Shown: piece after piece, positions 44,772 to 56,408 of the stretch
Layout: every line of letters begins with the position of its first letter
How positions within the stretch are numbered: the first letter of the stretch is position 1
NCBI GenBank assembly: GCA_038503065.1
Contig: JBCAMK010000016.1
Span: 1,178,001-1,242,000 of the forward strand
Reading direction: 5' to 3'
DNA from: Paragyromitra xinjiangensis
Lineage: Eukaryota; Ascomycota; Pezizomycetes; Pezizales; Discinaceae
DNA length: 64,000 nt
The notes under the pieces: model-generated
Told to the model about the DNA's origin: nothing
What the model saw: only the letters and a program-made list of their open reading frames with translations
Database searches by the model: none
Made by a program: the position numbers and the translations under genes

Positions 44772-47700
44772 AGATGCATTTATGGGACTGTAGGATACAT
44801 GCATTTATGGGCTACGATTCGAGATATGCGCTCGCAGAAATTTAGTGAATGACCAAGTGCTGAAAGTGATGCATCATCTGAAAACCAAAATGGAATAGCA
44901 TTGTGTGAGAGTTGAGGAATAACTGACAATAATTGAGAGACATGTTTACCTGTGATGGGTATTACCCAAAACTCAGGGGTCCGTACTTTACATATTAATT
45001 ACAAAGGGGTCCTTCCTTCCGGAACTGAGGTTTTCTTGAAGGTGCGCCGATACTTGTTTGCGAGAATGAATTCCCGTTCCCACAAGCTCTGAATCGCGTT
45101 GGTATGGCCCTCTAGCGGTGTCATCAAGGAATTCACTCTTAAATTACTGGTTTGGGGTGGGGCCCACCCAACACCCTTAGTGGCCAGTACACTAGGTAGT
45201 GTTTGATGCATAAATTATTGCAGCCCTTACGCACTAATACAGCAAAGTCCGGCTTTTGGAAAGCTAGGCTATAGCTCATCAAACGAGCACCTCCATTTAG
45301 GAGAGGTTTCTAGGCCACTGAAACTTGGGGCCTTTGTTCCTGATTTTTCCAGATCCCTTAGATGGCCATCCGCTCCTTGGCTGGTGTTGATCGGTTAGTC
45401 CCTACAGCTCCTCCCGGGATCCACATTTTTGATCACAAACGAACTTACCGCCACATTCCCAAGTGGTTGAGTTATCCCGCAGGAAGGCATCACTAACTGG
45501 CATATGCTCCCATATGGAATCCCTCATAACGCCCTGGAAACCTTTCTTGGCAACCTTTTTCCATCTAGAGTACACTAGAGCTTCACAAAAACGCCAAAAC
45601 TAAATCCTCAGTTTTGGATCCTGGTATTTAACACTGCAATTCCCTCAGGTATTGGTCAAGAGAAAACATGGCTGCCTTTTGTTGGCCTGAATATCTGAGG
45701 GCCGAATCCGGCGTTAAAAAAATTCTCCGAAATGTCTCGAGGATTGTCGTTGATTCAATAAAAGGCGAAACAAGATTTCTGCGCGGCATCGTGTAGATCG
45801 CCTCTAGCATTACTTTTCTCTCCTGTAAAGGGCCTCACTTGGATGTGGATGAGACAAATATGCGAACTGCGATATTCAGGGCATGTGTGAGCGTCATAGA
45901 GAAAGCAGTATAAGCGTTTCGTTATCAGCACTCCACTTATTTTGGAATCGGATACACTATAAGAGAATCAAACGCATTAGCGACACGGCTCTCGGTTGTG
46001 AATAGTTGGCCAGAAACTCTCCATGAACATTAATATTCCGGCTTAGTTTCAAACGCTACTGAATGATAACTTCCCCATGGCCCGTCTCAACTAAGTCGGT
46101 CTTTGATACCGAGACTCAGATCCAATCTCTACGGGAGATTCTGGTAGCGAAATCAATGGGAAGGTGATGTAAAAATCTTCGGGTCAGCAGAATCGAGACA
46201 AATTGATATACTAGGGGCGAATCAAATTTTACTGAACTTAATCCTTTTCTCTAGACTCACTATCAAGCTATTGCCAGTTTAAATCCATGGGAAAGGCCAA
46301 TTTCCAATTCCCCGGTTTAGAGGCTTCTATGAAAATTTATGTCGTTATTTTCAGAAATGTGGATTACGAGACCCACTTCTTAATTTTTAGCAGATGATCT
46401 AACTGCGTACCGTAGGAGGGGATGGGAACGGGCCTACAGATGATCAGTCATTTTGTCCACTTAATACTGCCGACTGAACGGTTCAGGCTTAACCAATCAA
46501 AAAGCAGAGGCTTGTTCAGCCATCTTTCTTTTGCATCCTGATGTAGCGATCTGTGTCGCACATGCATACCCTTCCTAGTGGTTGCGGGCTACGGGCGGCT
46601 ACTGTACATGTAAGTCTCCACTTTCTTGGGTCTCAAATGCGGGTGATCTACTTGGACCAGGGAATAGGTCTCACAATTTCTCAATGACCCTGTAGAGCGA
46701 AAAGGCCCGTTCTTCCATCTTCAAACCCCTGACACGATCGCAGGATATGTTTCATGACCTGGCCTCAGTCTCCTTCCATGCTATCATTGCATAAACAAGG
46801 CAGCGACGTGAAAAAGCACACTCCCCAACCAATCACGAAGTTGGATGGCTTTCGTTAAGAAGATGCAGTATCCATATCAAGTGCCATTCATCTTTTCGCC
46901 TAGCCCTGATCAGTACTTGACGCTGTAATTCATCTAAGAAAGATGTACGTAGATAAGAATTATATTTCTTTTTTACCAATTAGCACAGATTACCTGTGCG
47001 TATAGTTTCTCCTGCGGCAGTTGGTATTTTGGCACATACAGCTACACACCAAGACTGTGCTATTGCGTTTAAATCCACTTTCGCGAGTCCTTTGCATCTG
47101 ACCGCCGTCCAGGGTCGATGAGCGGAGCCTGGGCGAATTTTTCGGTTCCTACACTGGAAGATTTTTTGTAAGTAACGGCAGTTCTTGGGGTTCTGAGAGT
47201 CTTGGCTTGTGAGTATTCCTGGATTTTCGAGCTGAGTTGCACTCGCCCACCGAAGGCTGAGAGCGTTTTGCGCAATTTGAAAGGGGAAAGAATATTGTGA
47301 GGGATTTATCGTTGAATCCTTCAATCTGGCTTGACTGTATCGTCTTTTTGAGTTCCTACTCCGCACTCACAACTAATGACAAATTTCGAAAAAGTCATAG
47401 AATCTGGAATAATAGCATTGGAATTGTTTAAGGGTTTAAAAAAGTGTTGCAATAGATAACTATCGTGAAATAAAACCTGGAAAAAGTAGTGTTTGGAGCG
47501 TTCTAAGAAATACTGCACCTGCGACATGATATAAAAAACTTACATCTTACTTCCGTACTAAGAATTATATAGATACTTTCGTTGGGGTAAGAAGACCCTC
47601 ATTTTGAATAAATTACTGGTCAAGTGAGGGAATATTCCTGTCTTTGATACCAAGGTTCTTGGAGGCTTTGGTGCACGAATGAAAATGACTGAGTTTCCGC

Positions 47701-48246
47701 AATGACGAGTGAGAACCTGTGATCTGGGAGAGATTTCTCGTGAAGCCGTACATGTAGTAAATCTAAGGGGCAGAACACAAAATCTGGTAAGGTACAAACA
47801 CGAATGTAAGCATGCGCGTAAGAATAAATAATTCTATAGAAGGCTAAACCAAACTATCCACCACACAACCCCGACTCCCGCTGCCCAATCGACATATATC
47901 TGTGTACAAAAGTATTTTCCCTAACGCCCACCATCATCCCAGCTGTGGCCAAAGAATAGCTGTGAATCTGTCGCACAATTATATGACTCTTACTCCTTAG
48001 TTCACTCCTAGTACTCCTCGTGATATCATATTGCTCATTGAAATCTTATCAAGGTGAGAATTGCTATGTAGCTTGATGCTTATTGAAATAACTGTTCGAG
48101 ATCGTGGTCTACCAGCTTACATATTCTATAATAGTTTATTCTAGAAAGCCTAGAGCCTAGAGAAGTCTTCCACAAAAAAACAGCGCCAATCCCAAAAACT
48201 ACATATCTATCAAAACACCTAACTTTTATTCCCATCTCACCTATCA
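44772..48246. other. 3.5-kb gene-poor spacer
   Basis: I see no supportable gene. Short frames such as 46980-47366 (-) and 45628-45810 (-) have no recognisable domain. The right end is the 3' flank of the TTC27-like gene. Confidence 0.5.
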
Positions 48247-50934
48247 CTACACCTTCAACCCCTCCAATGTAGCTTGCAACCTCTCCCACCCCTCACTCCC
48301 CTCCCAGCTCTCCCTTCCACGGCCCATAACCCCTCTAACACACGACCGTGCTTTAAACCTCCAATCCTTAGCAACCACCCCCTCTCCCAACCCCTCCCTC
48401 TCCATCTCCCCCAAACTCTCATACGCGCCTACCATCTCCACCGTCGCATCCACCAACTCCTCCCACGCATCCTCCACAACCCCAACCCTCGAACCCACCG
48501 CTCTCCACGCCTTCTCCTCCGCCTCCAACGCATCCCTTGGCCTCTTCCTCCACAACGCCAACTTCGCAACCAACTTCCACAGCCTCGCATCCCCCGTAAT
48601 CAACGGCACCACATCCTTCTCAACAAACTCCACAACCATCTTCGCCAGCCCCGGCTTCCCCGGATCATACCCCGTGCCACCACTCTCCATATCAGAAGTA
48701 ATAACATACCTCACCACCATCCCCAACACATCAACATCCACACACCCCTCCCCCGCCGAACTCCCCCGCAACTCCACAATCCGCTTCATACCAACCACAA
48801 CATCAGTATAACTCGGCGGCCTCACACTCGCCGCAATAACCACCAAATTCTCCCAGATCCTCCACGAATCAAACTTCGCCGCACTAGCGCGTTTCAGCGC
48901 CGTTAACGCATTCCTTTTGTTCGTCTCGAGAGCAATCATGCGTTCGTTATCCGCGCTATTCTCGTCCCGGATTTCAAAGTCGTCTGTGCTGCGCCACTCG
49001 GTTTGAGCTGGAAGGGTGGTCTCACGACGGAGGAGTGCGGTGGCGAGGTTACTCCATGCTTCGGCGTCTGTCTCGTCGATTGAGACGGCACGGGTGAAGG
49101 CTTCTACCGCGCCTTCCCAATTCTGGAGTTCCAGGTAACAGCACCCGAGGGCGAACCAGGAGGGGCCGTTGAGTGGGTTGACGCGTAGTGATGCGGAGTA
49201 GGCGGCTGCGGAGGCAGCGTGGTTGTGGGAGGAGAAGTAGTGGCGGCCGAGGGAGCGTTTTGCTCTTGCGTACCGACTGTCGCTGACTTCCCAGGCGCGC
49301 TCGTAGTGGGCGGGGTTGGATTCTAGGTCGCCGAGGATGCACCAGAGGCGGGGGGCGTTGGGTGGGGGTGGGGTGATTTCGGTTGTGTCGGTGTTGAGGA
49401 GTTGGTGCTTGATGGTTTTGATGGCTTTGTCTTCTTTTTCGGTGGCGGCCCAGCAGAGTGCTACTTCTGCCCACATCTCGAGACGTTCGTAAATTTCGAG
49501 GGCGGTTCGGAGACCGCCGAGGGTTATCCAGCGGCTTGCGAGTTCGGCTTCGAGGTCCCAGCGGGTTGGGACGGAGAGTTGGTGGATGTAGCGGAGACGG
49601 TCGGTTATTGGGGCTGCGTCGTCGTTTGCTCGTGGGAGGAAGGTGGTGGTGCCGGAGGTGCCGGAGGTCGTGTCAGCTATTACTTGGTCGACTACGGCTT
49701 GGAGTTGGAGGAGACCTCGTTCGACGGTTCGGGAACGGTAGCCTTCGATTTTGGAACGCACGAGGAGGCCGAGGGTGTAGATTTCCCAGTTTGTGGGGTG
49801 TTGGAGCACGCGCTCGGCGTATGGCATCATTTCTTCTCGGGTTAGTCCCTCGGAGGGGTTGGTGTTTTTGATAGTTTCTGCGACGAGGAGGAGGATTGCT
49901 GCGTCGAGGGGCTGGAGTTTTGGTTGGGAGGATGGATCGAGGGATGAGAGTGCGGTTGGGAGGGTGGAGGTATCATCGATGACGGTGGTGGATTTGGGTG
50001 TGAATACGATCGACTCGAGGAGGGTATCATCGTTTAAATCGAGTGTTTTAGGGGCTGTGGAGGTTGCGGTGGAGGTGGCGGCGGATTGCGCAAGGACCAC
50101 TAGCTGGGATGTGTCGGTTTGTTGGAATTTTGTGCGTTTTCCGAGGACGCCGGTGAGGGCGTATTCTAGACCGGTGGTGGATGCGGCAGCTTCGAGACCT
50201 TGTAGAGCGGTAGTGTCGTGGCCGAAGTAGGTATCGATCAGAGCTTTCTCAATGAGGAAGCGGGCTTTGATTTCCCGGGCTTCGGGGGTGATGGTTGGGA
50301 GGTGTGTGATATCGGTGTATATAAGATCGTGCAGCGTTGCGGTAGCTTCGGAGAGGATCCTCTGGTGCATGAAGTTCACGCGCATGCGCCACCAGCGGGC
50401 GGTTTCGAGGGTGGAGGAGATCAGGACGGGGGAGTTGAGGATAGTGCGACTGAGCGATAGTAGGATTGCCTTTGGTGTAAGATGGTATGCGGACTCGCCA
50501 TCGACAGAGAGGGACACAATAACTGCTTTTGATAGTGTAGTCGTAAACTCCGCATCTGCTGCGAGTGATGGCGGAAGGAGGGCATTCTCGGGGGTGAACG
50601 GAAGAGGCGGGCCAGTGACATTCGCTTGGATGAATGACCACAGTGCCGCAATACCGATACTCAAGAGCTCGGCGGGCGGGGTATCACTAATCCGTCGCTC
50701 GATATAACCTGCATAGTCTCGCGTATCTCGAAGATACTCTACATCTGGATGCGAGGCATCTTGGATGTCGGTACCTAGGAGTTTTCGGGCTTGGGATGAG
50801 TTGAAGACGGCTTCAAAGTCGCCGGAGCTGACGAGTTCGAGTCCGTGGGCGGCGGTGAAGGTGGAGGCGGGGATATCAGTGCCGGAGATTAGCTGCCATT
50901 CGTATTCGGCAAGATGGGGAGTTGTGGCGGCCAT
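48247..50934 (-). CDS. emw1: Ttc27/Emw1-like TPR protein
   Basis: Orthologue of yeast Emw1 and animal TTC27, a conserved TPR protein; in yeast it is essential and linked to cell-wall integrity. A single exon of 895 aa, near the 904 aa of yeast. The frame extends upstream to 50994 but that codon is GTG; the first ATG (50932-50934) begins MAATTPHLAEYEWQLISG, as expected. TPR units lie in the C-terminal half, best seen in RYARAKRSLGRHYF, AASAAAYSASLRVNPLNGPS and NWEGAVEAFTRAVSIDETDA (about residues 560-640). Helical and C-rich in Leu/Ala otherwise; no membrane segment. It faces eIF3b across a 619-bp divergent spacer. Confidence 0.85.
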   Translation of the reverse strand: MAATTPHLAEYEWQLISGTDIPASTFTAAHGLELVSSGDFEAVFNSSQARKLLGTDIQDASHPDVEYLRDTRDYAGYIERRISDTPPAELLSIGIAALWSFIQANVTGPPLPFTPENALLPPSLAADAEFTTTLSKAVIVSLSVDGESAYHLTPKAILLSLSRTILNSPVLISSTLETARWWRMRVNFMHQRILSEATATLHDLIYTDITHLPTITPEAREIKARFLIEKALIDTYFGHDTTALQGLEAAASTTGLEYALTGVLGKRTKFQQTDTSQLVVLAQSAATSTATSTAPKTLDLNDDTLLESIVFTPKSTTVIDDTSTLPTALSSLDPSSQPKLQPLDAAILLLVAETIKNTNPSEGLTREEMMPYAERVLQHPTNWEIYTLGLLVRSKIEGYRSRTVERGLLQLQAVVDQVIADTTSGTSGTTTFLPRANDDAAPITDRLRYIHQLSVPTRWDLEAELASRWITLGGLRTALEIYERLEMWAEVALCWAATEKEDKAIKTIKHQLLNTDTTEITPPPPNAPRLWCILGDLESNPAHYERAWEVSDSRYARAKRSLGRHYFSSHNHAASAAAYSASLRVNPLNGPSWFALGCCYLELQNWEGAVEAFTRAVSIDETDAEAWSNLATALLRRETTLPAQTEWRSTDDFEIRDENSADNERMIALETNKRNALTALKRASAAKFDSWRIWENLVVIAASVRPPSYTDVVVGMKRIVELRGSSAGEGCVDVDVLGMVVRYVITSDMESGGTGYDPGKPGLAKMVVEFVEKDVVPLITGDARLWKLVAKLALWRKRPRDALEAEEKAWRAVGSRVGVVEDAWEELVDATVEMVGAYESLGEMEREGLGEGVVAKDWRFKARSCVRGVMGRGRESWEGSEGWERLQATLEGLKV

Positions 50935-51553
50935 AGCGGGAGGAGGCGGGGTGGATTTCGGGGATCGCGCTGAGGTTTCGCGGAATTGCCCCACTATTGC
51001 TGTGTCGTTGGTGGTGGGGTGGGCCGGGTAACTCTGAAAGTGGTAACGGGGGTGAGATGGGGGTGGATGGGTTTATTAGACAGAGAGTAGAGGATGATTT
51101 ATGAGAGGGTGTTTCTGCCCGGAGAGGGGGCTTTTGTCTGTAGATGGCTCAGTTCCGCTGTATCTTCACCAAGTTGCAGTGATTTCTCATATCTAGAGGT
51201 GGGGTGGTAATGATAGTTTGTCCTCTTTTCTGCGACGAGAAACGACGAGGAATTGCAGTAATAAATTCTGATATTCAAGGAGTATCTCTGACGCTCTTCA
51301 AAACAGCTTAGCTCTCAAAATAAATCATTTCCTCCCAAAAAATTAAAATTAATTCTCACCCTAACCCTGACTCCTGCCGGGTAACTCAACCCCACTATTC
51401 GGACTGTCTTTTCTTACACAAATAGAAAAGGAATCTTCCTGCAGCTCTTCAACGTCCATCGCCGGCATCACCATCAACACCCCCCTTCTCTACACCCTAC
51501 TCTAACCTCTAAATAACGCCCAGCTTTGAATCCAGCCCCATATAACACTCGCC
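50935..51553. promoter_or_regulatory. Divergent promoter region emw1/eIF3b
   Basis: The 619-bp spacer separates two divergent housekeeping starts and so must hold both promoters. CCCTAACCCT at 51360-51369, about 190 bp before the eIF3b ATG, is a telobox-like motif. C/T-rich stretches precede the eIF3b start. No TATA box stands out. Confidence 0.5.
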
Positions 51554-54130
51554 ATGGCCCCCCACAGTGACTACGACGAAGACGAAGACATTGACTTCTC
51601 TGGTGAGTCTCATTCTACTCCCCTCTGCCTGCAGTTCTGAAAAACAGCGACTGTATCTAGATCTGCGCGAACAGCACGAAGTCCGTCTCGATGAAGGCCT
51701 CGACACTTTCGTCGTCGTCGATGGATGTCCCATTGTCTCTGAGGATCAGAAACCGAAACTTATCAAGTTTTTGTGCAAGAAGCTTGGTGAGGTGGGGAAG
51801 ACGAAGCCGGATGCCGTGTTTATGCCGGTTAATGAGGAGACAAAGATGACTGAAGGGTGAGTTGATTGAGCTGTTTGGGGGTTTATGAATTTCGGGTGAT
51901 GTTAGGTTCTTGGGCTAGTCTATGAATTTCCCCTTCAGGCTTGAGCTGTGTTGAAAATTCATAGACTAGTTTGAATTTATTGATCTTCGTATTGCTCGAG
52001 AAACGTTTAAACTTCATAGGCTACTCTATGGATTTTATAATCTCGAGCAATATTTAAGATTGATAAACTCAGACTCATACTAAACATATTTACAAAAACA
52101 TATAAACCCCCCTCTTCTATTACACCCCACTAACACCCCCCCAGCTACGCCTTCGTCGAATACGAGACCCCCGAGCAAGCCCTCGCCGCCTGCAAATCCC
52201 TTAACGGCATCCCCCTCGACCGCAGACACACCATCAGCATCAACAAGCTCACTGACATCGAACACTACGGTCGCGAAGGTCGCATCAAAGACGAATACAC
52301 CGAACCCACCATCGAGCCTTTCGCCGAAGGCGAGCACCTCCGCTCTTGGCTCTCCGACATCAACTCACGCGACCAATTCGCCATGTACCGGGGCGATAAC
52401 GTCGGGGTATTCTGGAACCGCAAGAAGGACACCCCAGAGCCCGATATCGACCGCATGGGATGGACTGAATCCTTCGTACAGTGGTCCCCACAAGGAACCT
52501 TCCTAACCTCAGTCCACGGGCAAGGTGTCCAACTATGGGGGGGTCCAACCTGGAAACGAATCATGCGTTTCGCCCACCCCTTCGTCAACCTCATCGATTT
52601 CTCCCCGTGTGAAAACTACCTCGTCACCTGGTCCAGCCGTCCGATCGTCATCCCTGAGAACCCACCCCCAAACTTCCCGCTCACAATCGACGAAGACGGC
52701 AAGAGCTTCATAATTTGGGACATCAAAACCGGCAACCTCCTCCGCTCCTTCGCAGCAATCGACAACCCAGATGAAGACTTAATCGAAGTAACACGCAAGA
52801 AGGTCTCCTGGCCCGTCTTCAAGTGGTCCGCCGACGACGCCTACGTTGCGCGAGTAGTCCCCGGCCAATCTATTCAAATCTACGAAGCCCCATCCATGAT
52901 CCTCTTAAACAAAAAAGCTCTCAAAATCGACGGTGTAGTCGACTTCGAATGGTCCCCACAAGCACCTAATGCCTCGAAACCTACCTCGAAGGAACAGCTT
53001 CTCTGCTTCTGGACCCCGGAAATGAATAACCAGACCGCACGCGTAACCCTCATGTCTATCCCGTCGAAAGCCGTCGTACGCACGCGCAATCTCGTCAACG
53101 TGAGCGACTGCAAACTCCACTGGCAGTCCACTGGGAAATACCTCTGTGTTAAGGTAGACCGCCACACAAAGACGAAGAAATCAACCTACACCTCCCTCGA
53201 GTTCTTCCGCGTCGCGGAGAAAAACATCCCTGTTGAAATCGTCGAGCTGAAACAAGTCGTTGTTAACTTCGCCTGGGAGCCGCTCGGTGACCGCTTCGTT
53301 TTCATCACAGCAGACGAGGCAGTTCCCGGTGCTGCTGTCGCACCGAAGATGAGCGTCCACTTCTATGCCCCGGAGCGAATCAAGAATGGCGTTGGCGAGT
53401 TCACCCTAGTTCGCACGGTGGAGAAGAAAAACAGCAATGCAATCTACTGGTGTCCGAAAGGTCGGTTCGTCCTTGTTGCAACAGTACACAGTGGCCAGAG
53501 CTTTGATTTGGACTTCTGGGACTGCGATTTCGAGGGCGAGAGGGTTAAGGGGAGTGAAGGGAAGGAGGTCGCGGCGAATCTTATGTTGATGGGGACTGGT
53601 GAGCATTATGGTGTTACGGATGTGGAGTGGGATCCTACCGGACGGTATGTAGCTACTTCTACGAGTATGTGGAAACACGCTGTAAGTTCCCCCCCTACCT
53701 GACTACTGGGTTGTTTTAACATGACTAGATGGAAAATGGATACCATCTCTGGGACTTCCGCGGTCACCTACTGCGTGAAGAGCCGATTGATAAATTTAAG
53801 CAGTTCCTGTGGCGGCCGAGACCGCCGACGATGCTTACGCCTGCGCAACAGAAACAGATCCGGAAGAATCTTAGAGAGTATTCGAAACAGTTTGATGAGG
53901 AGGATCTGTTTGAGAGTGAGGCGGCGAATAAGGAGGTCGTGGAGGCGCGGATGAGGATGTTGGATGAGTGGCGTGCGTGGAGAGAGAGGGTTGAGACGGA
54001 GGTGAGAATCCAGAGGGCGGAGTATGGGTTGGATACTGGGAAGGTGGTTGTGGAGGAGGAGACGGAGGAGAGTAGGGTTGTGGAGGAGATTGTAGAGGAG
54101 GTTATTGAGGAGAGGGAGGAGGAGGTTTAG
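51554..54130 (+). CDS. prt1: Translation initiation factor eIF3 subunit b (Prt1)
   Basis: Scaffold subunit of eIF3, binding the 40S ribosome in cap-dependent initiation in the cytoplasm. Exons: 51554-51602, 51661-51856, 52145-53681, 53729-54130; 2184 nt, 727 aa. The start [16 protein letters not shown] joins to [20 protein letters not shown] across intron 1; [14 protein letters not shown], the RRM RNP motif, is completed across intron 2. The RRM occupies about residues 35-120. A WD40-type nine-blade propeller region follows ([33 protein letters not shown]), ending in [13 protein letters not shown] after intron 3. The C-terminal helix region, rich in Arg/Glu, binds eIF3i/g in the family. Intron 2 (288 nt) is much longer than the others and carries strong hairpins. 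Confidence 0.95.
51915..52052. repeat. Two perfect inverted repeats inside eIF3b intron 2
   Basis: CTAGTCTATGAATTT (51915-51929) pairs perfectly with AAATTCATAGACTAG (51955-51969). Directly after it, TATTGCTCGAGA (51990-52001) pairs perfectly with TCTCGAGCAATA (52041-52052). The loop of the second contains CATAG...CTATG and a diverged copy of the first arm (CTACTCTATGGATTT). Either an RNA structure or a relic of a small fold-back element. Confidence 0.75.
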
Positions 54131-56408
54131 GGGTGCGGGATACCTTTGTGATTTAGTGGTAGATTAAGGAATGGGATTTTTTTGTCTAGATATTGCTGTG
54201 GGCTTTGGGTGCGGATTTTTGTCGTGTGTGAATCTGGAAAACTGGGTAATGTGTCGAGTGCGATCTTATGTTTACATAGTATGTTACCCTACCTTATAGA
54301 GCACACTATTAAAGAGCCAACGCCTCCTAGCAAACCACTCCCTCTTCCTTCTATATACATTCATCACAAGCGGAAACCACAGATTCTTTATCCCTTATTC
54401 AATTCAACAACAAACCAACTCGAGACCGCAGCATTCCCACCAGCAGTAGAAAACGAAAGCCTCCGCCATCTTCATCCCCTACCATATATTCAGCTTCTCT
54501 GTAGCAACAACTCTCAGCTCTAGGCATTCACAATCACATTCTGTGGAAGCACGCTATGATTCCATCTCTTACCATGTGTCTATACATGTCCCCTAAGATA
54601 TTTCACGGCGGCCTAGATGGCGCTTAGGAAGAAAGCTAGATTTCGCGAGACCCCATTGTACGATGGTTGTTAGCTTGTTAGTCTCATATTGTGATGAGAA
54701 TCAACCCTAGTGTCATTTCTCTAGGTATGTTGCTTGCGCTGCTTATCTTGAGGTATTAATAGTTGATAGACCCGACTTCAAACCTACACTTCCATTAGAC
54801 TTGCAGCTTGCTCGAACAACTGTATAAGAGGATATTTGCGAAAAAAAGGGTCAATTATAACCCTCATTAACTAAAAGATGCCAAAAAAATCCAACACACG
54901 GAATAAACCGGATCTAGTAGGCTATTCATCAATCGCAACACCTATCGGGAAGCGCCGTTTTCATAACAAAGGATATTCACCGTATTTGCGCCGGGAAAAC
55001 GTACCTAATACATTAAGATACGACCTCACAAATTTCGAGCCAAAAAGCAAGCGCTTTGATATCTGCGCTTTCAAACCAAGTGAGTTATCTGTTAATCATT
55101 ACAGCACTAGCCGGGCTGACGAAAAGTGTCCCTTAGGGAGTTAGGCATGATGATTGAGATTGAGCTGTTGAGGTGAATGATGCTAGGTCGTTATGAAGTC
55201 TAATACTTCATGCGGGGCTCGGGTAAAATTTACACACTTCGATAGAATTCGGAATGGTGATGCGAGTCTTTCGACATTTTGTCACTGGGTTTTCGCCCTA
55301 GCAGAGGGTGGCGGGTGCTCGGACATGATGCAGGTTTATGGGGGACTTGTTTCAGGAAAGTGATTTTTGGGATGGGAATTTGTTACAAAGTAGAGTTGAT
55401 CACCATACTGTTGAGGAGAGGTATCGGATACTGGAGATAGTAACTTGGGATGAAGTATTCATGTTAACCTCATTGACTACTGTAACCGGAGTCCATCTTG
55501 GGATATTTGGACGATGGTGAGGGGGCTAATATTGGTTCGTGGTGGGGTAATAGTAGTTGCTGTGTTTATTCTTGATTTCACGGCTTCCGGTACTCTTTAT
55601 TGTGAAAGCAGTAATGCCAAAATCTATTAACGGCTAGATGCATCCAACCGAGTTCATAAACTAACGTATAAACCTCCCCTTGCAAGCTACCCAATGATCG
55701 AGAAACAGCCAAGAGATTTAGGCTTCAATTTTTTATTTTTTACAATCCCGTCTCACCCAGAATAAAAATTTACAGAATTCAGCACCCCCATACCAACTCT
55801 CGCACACATACGGAAGAAGCCGAGGAAGACCATCAATATCTCAAATTGAATGACTGCTTCATATCTTCATAAAATAGTGAGATATCATGTCACCCGAATG
55901 ATATCAGCTTGAAGCAATTAATTCTAAATGGCTACAGCGATTGGTTGCAACGTGTTCTGAGGATTACACATGTGTTTCTCAGAAATTCCCGGCGTAGTTC
56001 TGGGATAGATAATCATGTCCTACTTGTCGAAATACCAGCCTAAGTCGAAAGGTGAGGGAAAACCACCCCCTCTAATCTCTGACCCACAATCAGGATACGG
56101 ACCCCCCACCCTTGTAGCGGTTAAGATGTTATGTCATCCCGGGCCGGTAAGGAACAGAAGCATCTGTGAATATGTAATATCATGCTTAACCCCATACACG
56201 CAGCAGCCATAGGCAGTTCTCAGTTGAGATAAACGCAATCATGAGAAATGTTCCTCTTCGATTTAGTATGCTTATGCGCCTCTCCCACGAAGTCATCAAG
56301 ACAAGAAATATATAAAGAATCTGAATACAGATTCCAATTATGCAAAACCCAACCACTACTAAACGAGCATAAAATAACTATAATCTAACCCACATTACGA
56401 TCTCCCCC
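54131..56408. other. Intergenic between eIF3b and the rrn6-like gene
   Basis: The convergent ends of eIF3b (+) and the rrn6-like gene (-) enclose 2.3 kb. Small + strand frames at 54878-55144 (88 codons, basic, Lys/Arg/Asn-rich) and 55338-55520 (60 codons) start with ATG but match nothing I recognise. Confidence 0.5.

Noticed and set aside
48274..48906. 210-codon + strand frame rich in His, Pro and Arg
   Set aside because: Antisense to the Ttc27/Emw1-like gene in a codon-biased GC-rich region; no domain.
50935..50994. Longer Ttc27/Emw1 N-terminus from 50994
   Set aside because: It opens at GTG, and the extra residues are Pro/Ser low complexity. The ATG at 50934 gives the expected N-terminus.
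54878..55144. 88-codon basic + strand ORF
   Set aside because: It has an ATG but no recognisable family, and lies alone in a spacer between convergent genes; not enough to call a gene.
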